The position numbers were made by a program, and so were the translations under genes. Below are positions 1-10,700 of a stretch of DNA of 64,000 nt, piece by piece. The notes beneath the pieces are model-generated. The model worked only from the letters and a program-made list of their open reading frames with translations. It did no database searches and was not told the origin of the DNA. The first letter of the stretch is position 1. The number at the start of each line of letters is the position of its first letter. The DNA is taken from assembly GCF_023343835.1 (NCBI RefSeq), contig NC_064437.1, positions 51,224,972 to 51,288,971 on the forward strand. The letters run 5' to 3'. Source of the DNA: Lagopus muta. Lineage: Eukaryota > Chordata > Aves > Galliformes > Phasianidae.

Positions 1-1036
1 CATTAGCAGCCTCTCTCACCCACTGCCCGTTCTTTGTTCCACGTAAGACCTTACTGATTTTATGCCACTGAAAACAATACCAACATATATGTAGCAATAA
101 TACATATGAAGCAAAGCAAATATAATAGCAAATACTACATAGAATATATATACTACATGAAAATAGAATTACTTTGCAAGAACAAACGTTTACAAGTTTG
201 TAACCACCAGATGAACTGCTGCCTTTCAATACCCATTTAAATTGTTTGGGCTCTACCCCAGAAAATAAGGCAATGAATCCAAGCAAATGCTTGTAATAAC
301 AAAAAAAAATCTTTTAATTCATAAGCACAGAAAAGTACAGAATCTATGATTTCTACCAGTGTTGAAGCCTATCTTTGCAACCACAATGACTTTGGTGGGT
401 TGATGAAACACTTAGAAATCTATGGGCCTCTAATGAAACACTAAAATCACAATAATACATTTTGTTTCAGTTAAAATTTAACTAAGTAGGAAAATTAATA
501 CAAAAGCAACAGCAATTGCAAATTGAGACCACAATCATTCTTACTTTTTTTTTTTTTTTTTATTATTATTATTAGTGTGCTAGGAGTGAAAAATAAATCA
601 TACTTACAGTTGTACTGGAGTTTCTGCTAGACTGGACAAGCTGAATGCAGGTTATGTAAACATTCTGAAACTTTACTTTTTGCTCTCTCCTCCCTCATAC
701 AGATCATAGAAAAGAAGGCAGCACTGACAGACAAGATGTCTTTTCATCTCATTTCTGCCTCTCTGTTCTTTTCTAGTACGAAAGTATGATCTGCATTAGT
801 CAGAATTTTGCTTAAAATGTGAACACATCTGTCATTAACATACAAGAGATCATACAAACTTGCGTTTAAATAGGAATCAATCTAATTACTAGGAGCTAAA
901 TCTGTGGTAAATGGAAAGCAGGAACTTCTGGTAATCAAGGTAGCTTAACAATTGCAGTTTAATAGCTGTAGCTCTGTCATACCTAGTCGATGGATAGCAC
1001 AATGGTCATACATTTCCTGAGATTAGGTTGAGCCTA
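1..1036. other. Intergenic, no gene recognised
   Basis: AT-rich sequence with frequent stops in all frames. The only structured part is a simple repeat of a T run followed by (ATT)n at about 545-574. Nothing protein-coding or RNA-like was recognised. Confidence 0.6.
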
Positions 1037-1530
1037 TGTCATGGTTCTATGTTTTTTGTTCATTTGTTTGTTTGTTTTTATTTTGGGTTTCAGTATTCCA
1101 CATCAAAACATCATGTAGTGTATGGGGTATTAAAGTGTTAATGCCCAATCCCAGGTACCTAACCCTGTACATTACAGCAGTCATGGGATCTGACCCTTCC
1201 AGGTGGGGGGGGCGCTCTCTTGCTGCCTTGCAGTGGGTGCTGGAGGTGCTTTCCTAGCCGTTCCAAGCTTCTCCAGTTTGACTCGGTCCCGGGAACTCTC
1301 TCTCTCATCTTGTCTGATTTATTAATCTCAATTTCAATTAAATTGTATTATATTGTGTTATCTTGTATTCCGATATTATAGTAAAATAAGTTTTCCTCCA
1401 TAGATTGTCGCCTCTGTTCTTTTCCTCCCTTCCTTCCTTCCCATTTTTTGTGGGACTGGGGTGGGGGGGGGAGGGCAGAGGCCTGTTGCCCCTGTCACGG
1501 ACATAGATTGATCTGGTCAACTCCATGACA
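1037..1530. mobile_element. Solo LTR of an endogenous retrovirus, intact ends
   Basis: The element begins TGTCATGG and ends CCATGACA, a perfect 8-bp terminal inverted repeat of the TG...CA type. It is flanked on both sides by GCCTA (1032-1036 and 1531-1535), a 5-bp target-site duplication. The length is 494 bp. No primer-binding site, gag, pol or env sequence follows it, so it is a solo LTR left by recombination between two LTRs. Blocks at 1093-1145 and 1316-1399 match the older copy near 5217-5735. Orientation and ERV class are not assigned; a 5-bp duplication fits several classes. The short reading frames inside it are not genes. Confidence 0.88.
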
Positions 1531-3944
1531 GCCTAATACAATAAACACAAACTGAGTAACAGGGAGCTGGCATTTCACGAGCAATGAAAGTAAACACGAG
1601 AAAGAAAGAAGAATATTTAGGATAGTCTAAACAGTAGTTAGGAGAACAACCTTTAGGAATGCATGTACACTGTACTGTGAGAAATGTTTTATTTTTTTCT
1701 TTTTAGGAAAAGACAAAAAGCCTTACAGAAAAATAATCCACATAGAAATACACACATCTGCCATAACGATTTCAGTAGAGATTACTAATCCCTACTTATT
1801 GATAAAAAATTTTCAATAAACCTTGAAAACAAGCCCATGTTTTATATATGAATGTTTCAAAACTAACTCAATAAATCAAATCAGATGACCTGGATAATTA
1901 TATGTATGGAGGCTTGGCAAATAGAATTGTTGACACTAAAACATGATTAGCTAAGAATTAGGAAAGTAATAATAATGGAGAGATATAATTATAAGCTTGG
2001 CCAAGACTTCTTCAAGGCTCAACAGAACCTCTTTTAGCTACCAATATGGTACACATTATATAAGCTGAAATAGGCTTACAGAAGGGTCTCCACATGCAAT
2101 CACCGCTGAAGAATTAGCAGCAAGTTTAACTCCAACAATGTTTAGTAAAAAGAGATAGTTTTGGTCACATCCTGTTTAATATTACCAGTAATACAGAATA
2201 AAAATGTACTGATTAATTGTATGACATTAAAGAGGAGATGACCCGTAACTCAGATTTACGTAACGCAATCTCCACCTCTTGAACAACCAGCCCAGCTGGA
2301 CAGCAAAATTCTGAACTCTTTGTTTTCCACATATAGAAAGTTGAACAATAAAAACTTACACACTGTGCTGGTGTATTTCATGCTGAGGACAGCAGTTTCC
2401 TTCAGTCACAGTAATAAAAAAAAGCTGTTTCACTGGTATAAATGGAAGATAAGATGTGATAAACTAAATACCTCATTGTAAACATTTAACGACTTAATGC
2501 ATTTGCAACATCAGTGAAAAGAGAATTGGTTACAAATAATCAGAGAAAGTACACAGAATAAAGGTCTCTTTTTCATGTGTATGTGCCAGATCACGCACTG
2601 TCGGGTGGTGGGACTTCTAAACTTGTTAGAGGCAACATAAAAAAAAAATCAACACCATACCTACAGGATAGCATGCATTTGTATAATCACTTCAGAGCAA
2701 AGCTTAACTTTCTCCTTATACTTACTTATTCTCAATTAGGACATGCAGCTAGATGATATTTTTACATTAAAAAAAAAAAATGGATGCGAAAACTGCAAAC
2801 ATAGGTTTAATAGGACCTACTGAAGTCAAAAAGAAGTGTCTCCTCAACTTCTCATTATTTTCTGAATTTCATATTTCAAAATATTAATTCATTTTATTCA
2901 TTTCATTGTTTTTAAACTTAGTGCAGAAAACAGAGAAGCATCCTTCGTCAGGAATATTATGGTATCTTTCCATTACCTGAGACTGTTGTATCTCAGTGAC
3001 TGCATTTAGGTATGCGTCACACAGAGTAAATAACATCTTTTTTTTTTCCCTTCTGTGTCTGAAACAAATAATAAAACAAGAAGTTATGGAGCATCAGATA
3101 GATTGTCATATATACAAACACAAAAAATAAAAGGGAAAAAGAAATTACACTTACACCAAAACTTATTAGGAAAACCCCGGAAACAAAACAAGTTGAAAAA
3201 CAGAAATGTGTCAAGGCGTCAGTGAATATTATTTTAAATAGGAAAGCTGTCCTGAATATACAAATAAATGTATCATATACTAAGAAAGATGTTTATACAT
3301 ACCTGTATCGCTGAAACTGGTGAAGAGTGGTCATATAGAACATTAAGCTCATATAGAACATTAAGCTTCTGACAGTTGTTTGTGCAACTGTAATTATTCT
3401 ATTTAGCTGTGAAGTTTGGGAGATTAAGAAAGTTTAACAGAGAAAATTGAATTGTACTGGCATAAAAATGTCTGACCTTACTACTGACAATCCTTTTCTT
3501 CAGTGTCTAAACATATGAAAATAGGTCTCTCAACAGATGAAATTATACCTGTTAAACAATACCTGTACAATTACAGGCATTAAATGCTTCTGTTAACAAA
3601 CCATTGGAGAAAAACAATTTTTTTTAATAGAGATATGGGAGATATTTAGTATGTCTAATCTCAATTTTCTAAGAAAATGTACCTGATTATTGTAACATAA
3701 TTGCAGTTCAATGTATCACATTTATACATGACTTCTCTGATGTATAAAGGTTCTGTTAGGGAATTTACAGTTATATGCACAGGTGTTGTGGCTAAACATA
3801 TTCCAGCAGTGATCAATAATGCTTTTTACACCTACACCTTGTTATGAAGCTATCTCTATTTATTTTAGCATGGAAATAACCATAACCTTTGGGATTTTTT
3901 TCAGCCTGAGGCCAGATTTCTTCAGAGGCATTTTATAAGAGCTG
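1531..3944. other. Intergenic, no gene recognised
   Basis: AT-rich DNA with short homopolymer runs. A direct duplication of about 20 bp (the CATATAGAACATTAAGCT unit, twice in tandem) lies near 3332-3368. No coding or RNA signal was seen. In human the neighbouring gene on this side of IDE is KIF11, but no KIF11 exon was recognised here. Confidence 0.55.
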
Positions 3945-4450
3945 CTCCAAAAGTAATGCCTCTTATTCTGTTGGCCCACAGTGTCAGAAGCAGATGTTGG
4001 TGGTATAGAAGTAGAGGTTGAACCTTCCCACCAATATTCCTTATGTTTTGTTGCCATGTGACAGATGGCAGCAGAGGGGCAGTCTGACACAGTGGCGTCA
4101 GACAAAAAAGTGTGCATGAAGCATGGGTGTGTCACTGAATTTCTCCATGTGGAAACAATGGCACCCATTGACATTCATCAGCACGTGCTGAACATTGTAC
4201 AGAGATCAAACAAGATGGTGGGTGGTGCACTTTAGCATTGGTAGCAGTGGTCACCTCCACTGGTACAGATTTTTATGAGGATAGCATGCGGGCTCTTGTT
4301 CATTGCTGACAAAAATGCATAACTAATGGTGGTGACTATGTTGAAAAAATAGTTTTATAGCTGAGCATTTGCACTGTCGTATAGTGTTACTGTGCTCTTT
4401 ATAGCTGTTGTAGTTTTCATGGAAGTAAATAGGAGGCATTACTTTTGGAG
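3945..4450 (+). mobile_element. Deleted mariner element (Galluhop-like)
   Basis: The left end (CTCCAAAAGTAATGCCTC at 3945) is repeated in inverse orientation at the right end (GAGGCATTACTTTTGGAG, ending at 4450), giving about 23 bp of terminal inverted repeat with one mismatch. At about 506 bp it is far shorter than an autonomous mariner of about 1.3 kb. Inside, a frame from ATG 4065 to TAG 4235 (56 codons) contains MAPIDIH, resembling the N-terminal helix-turn-helix of mariner transposases, and then stops. The catalytic core is missing, so it cannot be autonomous. A clean TA duplication is not obvious. The Galluhop name rests on my recognition of the terminal repeat family in galliform genomes. 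Confidence 0.8.
4065..4235 (+). pseudogene. Mariner transposase N-terminal remnant
   Basis: A 56-codon frame within the deleted mariner. Its central stretch (EFLHVETMAPIDIHQHVLN) resembles the first helix-turn-helix region of mariner transposases. The frame ends at TAG before any DD[D/E] catalytic domain, so this is a dead fragment. Confidence 0.6.
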
Positions 4451-5216
4451 TAACCCACAGAAATCCAACTGCAATTTTACTTGACTCCAGAATTTTAGGT
4501 AGGTGGAAAAATGAGCTTCTATTAGAAACATGACAAGACTGTAATTGGAGTTTAACATTTGTTCCCTCAGTTTTCAACAGGAATAGAAAATACCTGTTTT
4601 ATTCTAGACAGTTTTGAACCTGACTACCTTTAGGATTGCTCTTCTTGCACCGTACAGCCATGTCACATATCCTGAAGAGAGATCTGCTTCTTTATGAGGC
4701 TTCTTCATGGGAATTTTTGACAATTTCCATAGTGACTCCAAATCTTAAGTCCTAATCGTTTTTGACAACACTTTTTTTTTCTCTAGAGCAGATAAGAAAA
4801 TCAGCACCAACTGCCTTGAAGCAATTAAAGTCCTATAAGGAAAAAAGAATTAAACAGCTGGGCTGTTTAATAGAGAAAGTTTTTCACTTTTGCTAATAGC
4901 GTTATATTAAAAATTCTTGAAAAACATGCAAAATATGTCCAAATTTTGGATAAAGGTGGTTTCTGGTTAGTATATAAACTGAAACAGAGAGTAGTTAATT
5001 ATAATAATATGCATTCCAAATAAATATCAGTGCAACAGCATGGCCTCTAAAGAGGGAATAGACTCAGTAAGACAGGTGTAAAGAATAGTAGGTGTGAAGA
5101 ACTATATTGTGTTTGGCGTGTGAAGATGTGATCTTTCATCATCACAGCTACACAAGGAGAAGCCCTCGCTCTAGTTGCGACTACTCCCAAAATCCCACAG
5201 TTCTGCTGATGTAGTA
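4451..5216. other. Intergenic, no gene recognised
   Basis: Unique-looking AT-rich sequence between the mariner remnant and the older LTR. No open frame with recognisable content was seen. Confidence 0.5.
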
Positions 5217-5735
5217 AGTTCCATGGTTTTATGATTTTTGGTTATCTGTATTCCACATCATAACATCATGTAGTGCACTGGGAGTTAAAGGGTTAATACT
5301 CCAGGTCCATGGGTAGTTCCAGGTACTTGGCTTTCAGAAGAGAACAAAACAACATACTACATACCACAGAGGGCTTTGCCTTGTTTTGTTTCCATTTTCC
5401 ACTCAGAGGGAAAGATAGAACTGTTTGCAGATCACAAGATGTCTCTCTCTTTTGCCCGGCTAGACATCTTGCCTTCAGCATTAGAGTAAAGCCTTTGGTT
5501 TTTGTACACTCTCATTTTATTTATTAGCTTCAATTCCAATTATACTGTATTATATTGCGTTATTTTGCATTTTGATATCTTTTTTAGTAAATTAGCTTTC
5601 CTCCTCAGATTGTTGCCACTGTTTTATTTTTAGGCCTATCTCACTACCCTTTTTCCCATTCCCTTTTCCCGGGGCATGGGTCCATATGTCCCACCACCCC
5701 ATTAATCACAGAACCGGGCTGAACCAGTTCTTAAA
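5217..5735. mobile_element. Diverged solo LTR, same family as 1037-1530
   Basis: This copy shares two long blocks with the upstream LTR in the same order and orientation: about 5248-5300 (containing GTATTCCACATCA and CATCATGTAGTG) and about 5517-5604 (containing TGTATTATATTG, followed later by TTTCCTCC). The terminal TGTCATGG/CCATGACA pair is no longer intact and no target duplication was found, so the ends are approximate. More mismatches and degraded ends make it older than the first copy. No internal retroviral sequence lies next to it. Confidence 0.7.
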
Positions 5736-6949
5736 CTGTTGACGTATATAAACATAGATTAGGCAAGATCTATAGAGAAAGGTAGTATTTATCAGAGCAA
5801 CTAACAGCTGAAAAAAACAGGGTGCATTAGGGTAGAAAATTCTTTAGGACCTGAAAAAGGAAAAAACCGCTTGTACATTTTTGCATCTTTCACATGAGAG
5901 CTGATACAACCCATCTACAACTTTTAATAGCAAAAGAGGCAGAAGCATTTCTTCTACTCCAAATCCCAACCTTTTAATCCCCTGGTTGCTTCAGGAAGAA
6001 AGCAGATCTATCACTAAAAGGCAATCAGTTGGCAGTTTGCCGCCTTCTCAATACAGCAGTATTACCCTTTTTGATGCTCAGGCAACAGTGATAGGACAGA
6101 ATTAAGATTAAAGATCTCATCACTTATCCTTTCCTTTTTCCCTCTGTCCTTATCTTCTCTTTTACATACACTAGGAAATGGAATAAAAGCAGATTACCTC
6201 AAACTAGAATCTTATGAGGACAACGTGACACTTCCTTTTTCCATGATGTACCATGTTGTGTTAAAACTAGGCTCCCACACAATTCTAAATCCAACCAGTT
6301 AATTTAGGCAAAGAGTATTGCTTTGCTCTAACCAGGTTTAGTTAACTTGTGAGACAGTTCTGTATCTAAACTGAGACCAGAGTGTGGGTGTGCTTGATAC
6401 AGACATGACTACTTTAAATTAGGAAGCTCAGGTACAGATAGGAACGTCTCTATAGCAGCCCAGGCTTCAATGGGAAACAGCAGCTGAATGTCTACCAAAA
6501 CTTCCTGACAGATTTTGTTGACCATCTGGAGTACCATGCTCCCATTCTAAACAGCTAATTTGACCAAAGACAACAGGTTTAAAGCTCCATCAGATACATC
6601 TTCACTCCCATCTATGGATACAGGAATAGTCTGAGCTGAGCCACTGGGTTCTGAAGGACAGCAGGGTCCTGCGAAGCGCTTCCAGCTGTGACCTACCGCC
6701 TGTAAGGACATGGACTAAAAGTGGGCACCAAACGTAACAAATTGAGATATTTTCAGTATTTTTAAGTTTTGTTAAATAGGACAGTCGAAACAAGCTACAT
6801 CTGAAGAAAGCAAGTTATTAGAAACACAAACAGGTGTTGTGGTGATATTTTTAGCGTTTTTTTCCTAAAAATGAATTTAAGTAGCCAGCCACAACCACCG
6901 CCTTCCCACAGGCAAGTATACCAACAGAAGAACGAAATATCTCCCCAGA
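5736..6949. other. Intergenic leading to the IDE CpG island
   Basis: AT-rich unique sequence with no coding signal, rising in GC towards 6950. It could hold distal promoter elements, but none can be named from sequence alone. Confidence 0.5.
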
Positions 6950-7573
6950 AATCCGGAGGCCCACAGTTACAGCAGCAGCTGATCCAACCCAGCACTCGCA
7001 CGTTCTGAGGCAGCCCGCAGCTCACGGGCGGTGAGCGGAGGCCACGCGGCTGCTACAGGATCGCTCCCAAAGCTTAATTCCTCTCCCCGCGGGCAGGGAG
7101 GGTTCAGACACCGGCTCCACGACGAGAACTGAAATCTCAGCCGCTCAGGGCGGCACCGAACTCAAATTAAGAGGCATCCAATTACCTTTTGTCTCGGCTT
7201 TCGCCAGCAGGGAAACGGCCGGGCCCCGCGCGGTCCCTCAAGGCGGCGGCGGAGCGCTCCCGCTGCCCTTCGCTCCGTCTGCCTCCGCCGGGCGCGGCTC
7301 GGGGGCCTACCCGCCACAACGAGTGTCGCCCCGGCTCCCCGCCCAGCCACCCACCCCCTCTGCCGCCTCCGCCTCCTCCCAGAGGCCCCCCGCCCCCTCC
7401 CCAGCCGCAGCCCCCGCCCCGCCGGCAGCAGAGGCAGCCCGAGGTGCCCCCAGGTACGGGCCCCGTTAGGCCCGGCTCGGTGAAAGCGGGCCCGCCGGGC
7501 GAGGAGGGCGGACGGGACCCCGAGGGCACCGGGGAGGGATTGGCCGGGCTGGGAGGGGAGGCGGGCGGAGAAG

Positions 7574-7606
7574 ATGGCGCCGCCGCCGACCGCGGCGCTG
7601 AGCTGA
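7574..7606 (+). other. Candidate upstream ORF in the IDE 5' leader
   Basis: ATG at 7574 has A at -3 and G at +4, a strong initiation context, and runs 10 codons to TGA (7604-7606). It ends 82 bases before the IDE start codon. It matters only if transcription begins upstream of about 7570. The same bases form the YY1-like motif, so conservation of one cannot be taken as evidence for the other. Confidence 0.35.
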
Positions 7607-7688
7607 GCTGAGGAGCGGCGTCTGCTGAGCGGGACCGGGCCGGGCCGTGCGGCGGGGAGAAGCCGGGCGCGGGCGGCGGGGCTGGGAT

Positions 7689-7792
7689 ATGCGGCAGCGG
7701 CTGCTCCCTGAACTAAGGAGGGCTCTGCTGGGCTGTGCGCGTCCTTGGGCCGCCCCGGCCTCGCAGTTCGCCCCTCGGCGCGGCTTTCTCGG
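7689..7792 (+). CDS. IDE: IDE exon 1: start codon and mitochondrial presequence
   Basis: Encodes residues 1-34 and two bases of Gly35. The start context is moderate (G at -3, C at +4). The product is rich in Arg, Leu and Ala with no acidic residue except Glu8, fitting an amphipathic mitochondrial targeting peptide. It aligns loosely with the human presequence, including MR at the start, an RLL-like run, and a Gly just before the exon 2 sequence. The end was chosen because CTCGG|GTACGG gives phase 2, the only phase that completes GGT (Gly) with exon 2 and restores the IDE frame. The nearby GTGCGTG would break the frame. Confidence 0.88.
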
Positions 7793-10700
7793 GTACGGTG
7801 CGTGCGCGTGAGGCGGGGGAACCGGGCGGAGGGGAAACGGCGCTGCCGTGAGGGGCCGGAGATCCGCCTGCAACCCCCACGTTGTGTGAGGGCCGGGGCG
7901 GAGGCGCGCTGTGCGGCCGGGGCGGCCCCGGCTCTGTGGGGAACGAGGGCAGCCCGGAACGCGGAGCCGTGGGGAAACCGTAAGGGGAGCGGGGGGCGGG
8001 CGGCCTGCGTGTGCCCTGCTCTGCGCCGCCGGTACCGGCAGGGCGGGCGTCCTTTGCGTGAAGAACTCCTTTGCGTGCCTGGTGGGCTTACTGGTCGCAA
8101 TCATGTTGTTGCGTTTTTTTTGCCTTCATTTTCCTTTTAAAAAGGAGTTCTGATGTTGCTTAGCTCGCCCTGCTCTCCTGAAGCGTAAAATCCCAAACGG
8201 GGCAGAAATAACATTGCTCCGAGTTATCCAAAGTTGACAGGAAGGAGAGGGGAACTTTGTTCTCTTCCTTCTGTAGGTGCCGTGCCCGTTACCCTGATGG
8301 CCAAAGCTATGTTTAACGGCAAAAAAGTAAGACGGCAAAGTAGCTTTTTTCTTTGGGAAAACAAATGACTTATGATGACTCATGCTGTCAACTGCTCGTG
8401 TGGCAAACTTTGGGCGCACCGTTATTGTTTGTGATTGCTGTGTGCACCACGGCATGAATGTACCCTGTCTGTTGGCTGCTGTGAAGGTAATCCACAGTGT
8501 GTGCTCTGAGCTGCTGCTGTCGTTCCTTCTGCTGGATTACTTCTCTTGGAGTGTTTGAATGTATAGAGTATTTAGATTTTGGTGTGTGTGAGTAGGCCTG
8601 TTGTGTTTTCATACTGCCTACAACCATGAATTAATCATCCATTTGATTGTGGATTAGGATCTAGATAAATGATAATGAAATGAGAGGGGGCAGAGGAGGC
8701 TTAGTACTTCACATAGGTTTTTGTTGTTGTTGTTTTTTAAAGATGGAGAACTTGTGAAAATTAAGACTCTGGTAACAGATATATTTTAATAATTGAGTAA
8801 CGGGGATAATTTCCAAGTTAGGCCGCCTTATCTCTTCTCATCTTGCATACAGCATTGAAATTAGCTGCTTTAGCCTCAATTAAAGAGCAAATTATACTGG
8901 TGTTGGGATGTCCCTACAAGTGTATTTACATGTGTGTAAGACTGTGGCAGAGTCCCTACGTTCAGGAACTTTATCAGAGTGTCAGCAATACACCTCATAT
9001 TGCATGTGAACACAGTAGTAGTTCCCTGCTCTGCTACCTCCAGAGAAGGAGGGAAGAGGGAAAAAGGTTCCTTACCTCTAGCGTTTCAGTGAGCTGGAAG
9101 GTGTTAGCACATGGTTAGGGGTCACTGCAGGTGATGGTTGCTCACTGAAGTCATTTACTAAAAATACTATCAGAGCATTTGGGAAGTCATATTGGGTTGA
9201 TTTTTGTGATATATTAATTCTATCGTATTGGGTACTTTCATAATGTTGGTCTTTCTAACAAGATAGCAGAAGGACTCTTTGTAATGAGAATATCTGAAGA
9301 GGAATTAATTTAATTGTACTATGCCTACAATGATGTAGGGCTGTATATTTTCGGTCAGGTGATTTTTGTTGAGGCTTGTTCAAAAGTTGATTCACTGTAG
9401 CTCTCTATTTAGAAGGCCTGACCTTCTGCAAGTTGTTTTTAGAATGAGTCAGAACTGTATCTTGTCTGAAAGATTGAAATGGAAAAAATTGCTCTAAGTT
9501 GAAGATTTATTCAGGGTGTTAGCAGTAGAACTTGAACTGAATTGTCTAAAATCATAAAAATTAGAACAAAAATAGGTAAACAATCTGGAATTCCTTTGCT
9601 GAAACACCACAGGACACTGCTCATTGTTATAGCTCTGTTGGTTCTGTCAAAGCTCTAGTGTTAAGTAAGCAGTTGTTTTTAACAGGGGATTACAGTGCTG
9701 TTCATGATACCAAATCCCAAAGTTCTTTGTGGTTTTGTTACTAGATCAGTTTTTCTTGCCAGTTCTCATATCTTTCAATGCACTTCTGTTGTGCAGTGTA
9801 AGGAAAGTTTTAGTCTTTTTATATATTTGTTTTTTTTCTTCAGACCTCACAAGTTTTTAAGTTTGAGGGTTTGAGACAGATGGTTGCATAAAGTGTTAGG
9901 TGAGTTGGCTTTACAGACAGTCTTGGACAATCTGATGTGTTAGTTGCTGACAAAATGTATGAAGTACACATCCCAATCCATTCTAGAATAAAGCACAGCA
10001 GTCTCTCCTGGCACATGCAGGGCTGTGCTGGCACTGCTGCTGCCCTGTAGCTGTGGATCATGCCCTGGAATGGTGGGAAATGTCAGGAAGGGAGGAAGGG
10101 TGAAGGGGAATCCTGCTGGCTTGTGGGGATTTGATGCATAGCACAGTGAAATGAATTCATGTGAGTGTTTCTGAAGAAAGTAAAATACACTTTTCAAGTA
10201 CATAAGCATATGACATGGAAACTGTTATCAGTCTTGTTCTTAGCACGTGATTTGAGGCTGATGCGTATAATGATGCAATGTAAAATACTGTGCCAGACTT
10301 AGGAATTCATTCTGAAGAATCTGTATCGTTATAATTGTCTGAAGACCAAAACCCCAGATAATTTTGCTTAAATGTTTAAAAAAAAAAACAAAACAAAACA
10401 ACAAAAAAAACCCACCCACTGTATTGTTCAAGCATTAGAATTTGATATTGCCTAATTGAAGCAACAAATACTGGGGAAATGATTGTTTCATTTGAACCTG
10501 GATAAAATATTTTTTTATCCTGGAAGATGTTTAATGAATTCTTTGCGGGGAATTTTTAAAGAGAGAGAATGTAAGCTAAAGTGATTTAGAAGTTTATGAA
10601 AAAAATGGTTATCCTTTACTGCTGTGTCTGCTGGCAGACTGTATAACGTTCTGCCTTTTTCATTTTTTTTCTTTTCTTTTTTTAACCTTTGGAAACTATA

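Larger units (their letters stand above)
6950..8070 (+). promoter_or_regulatory. IDE: CpG island promoter of IDE
   Basis: A sharp transition to very high GC with dense CpG and many GGGCGG/CCCGCC boxes (SP1/KLF type), for example around 7411-7425 and 7557-7568. No TATA box sits at a plausible distance from exon 1, as expected of a housekeeping CpG promoter. AAGATGGCGCC at 7571 resembles the YY1 element (AAGATGGCGGC) that lies just downstream of transcription starts in many such promoters. That suggests a start site a short distance upstream of about 7570 and a short 5' UTR. The long frames on both strands here are GC-driven artefacts. The exact start site cannot be read from the sequence. Confidence 0.8.

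Noticed and set aside
1037..5735. The two LTRs as the ends of one provirus
   Set aside because: They differ strongly in age, the first has its own 5-bp target duplication, and the sequence between them contains a mariner remnant but no gag, pol or env.
1..6949. KIF11 exons, the expected upstream neighbour from human synteny
   Set aside because: No motor-domain or other KIF11 sequence was recognised; it presumably lies outside the window.
7162..8100. Long minus-strand open frame (312 codons) and others in the CpG island
   Set aside because: Composition-driven: GC-rich DNA has few stops. Products are Arg/Pro/Ala-rich with no family resemblance, and several frames are open on both strands over the same bases.
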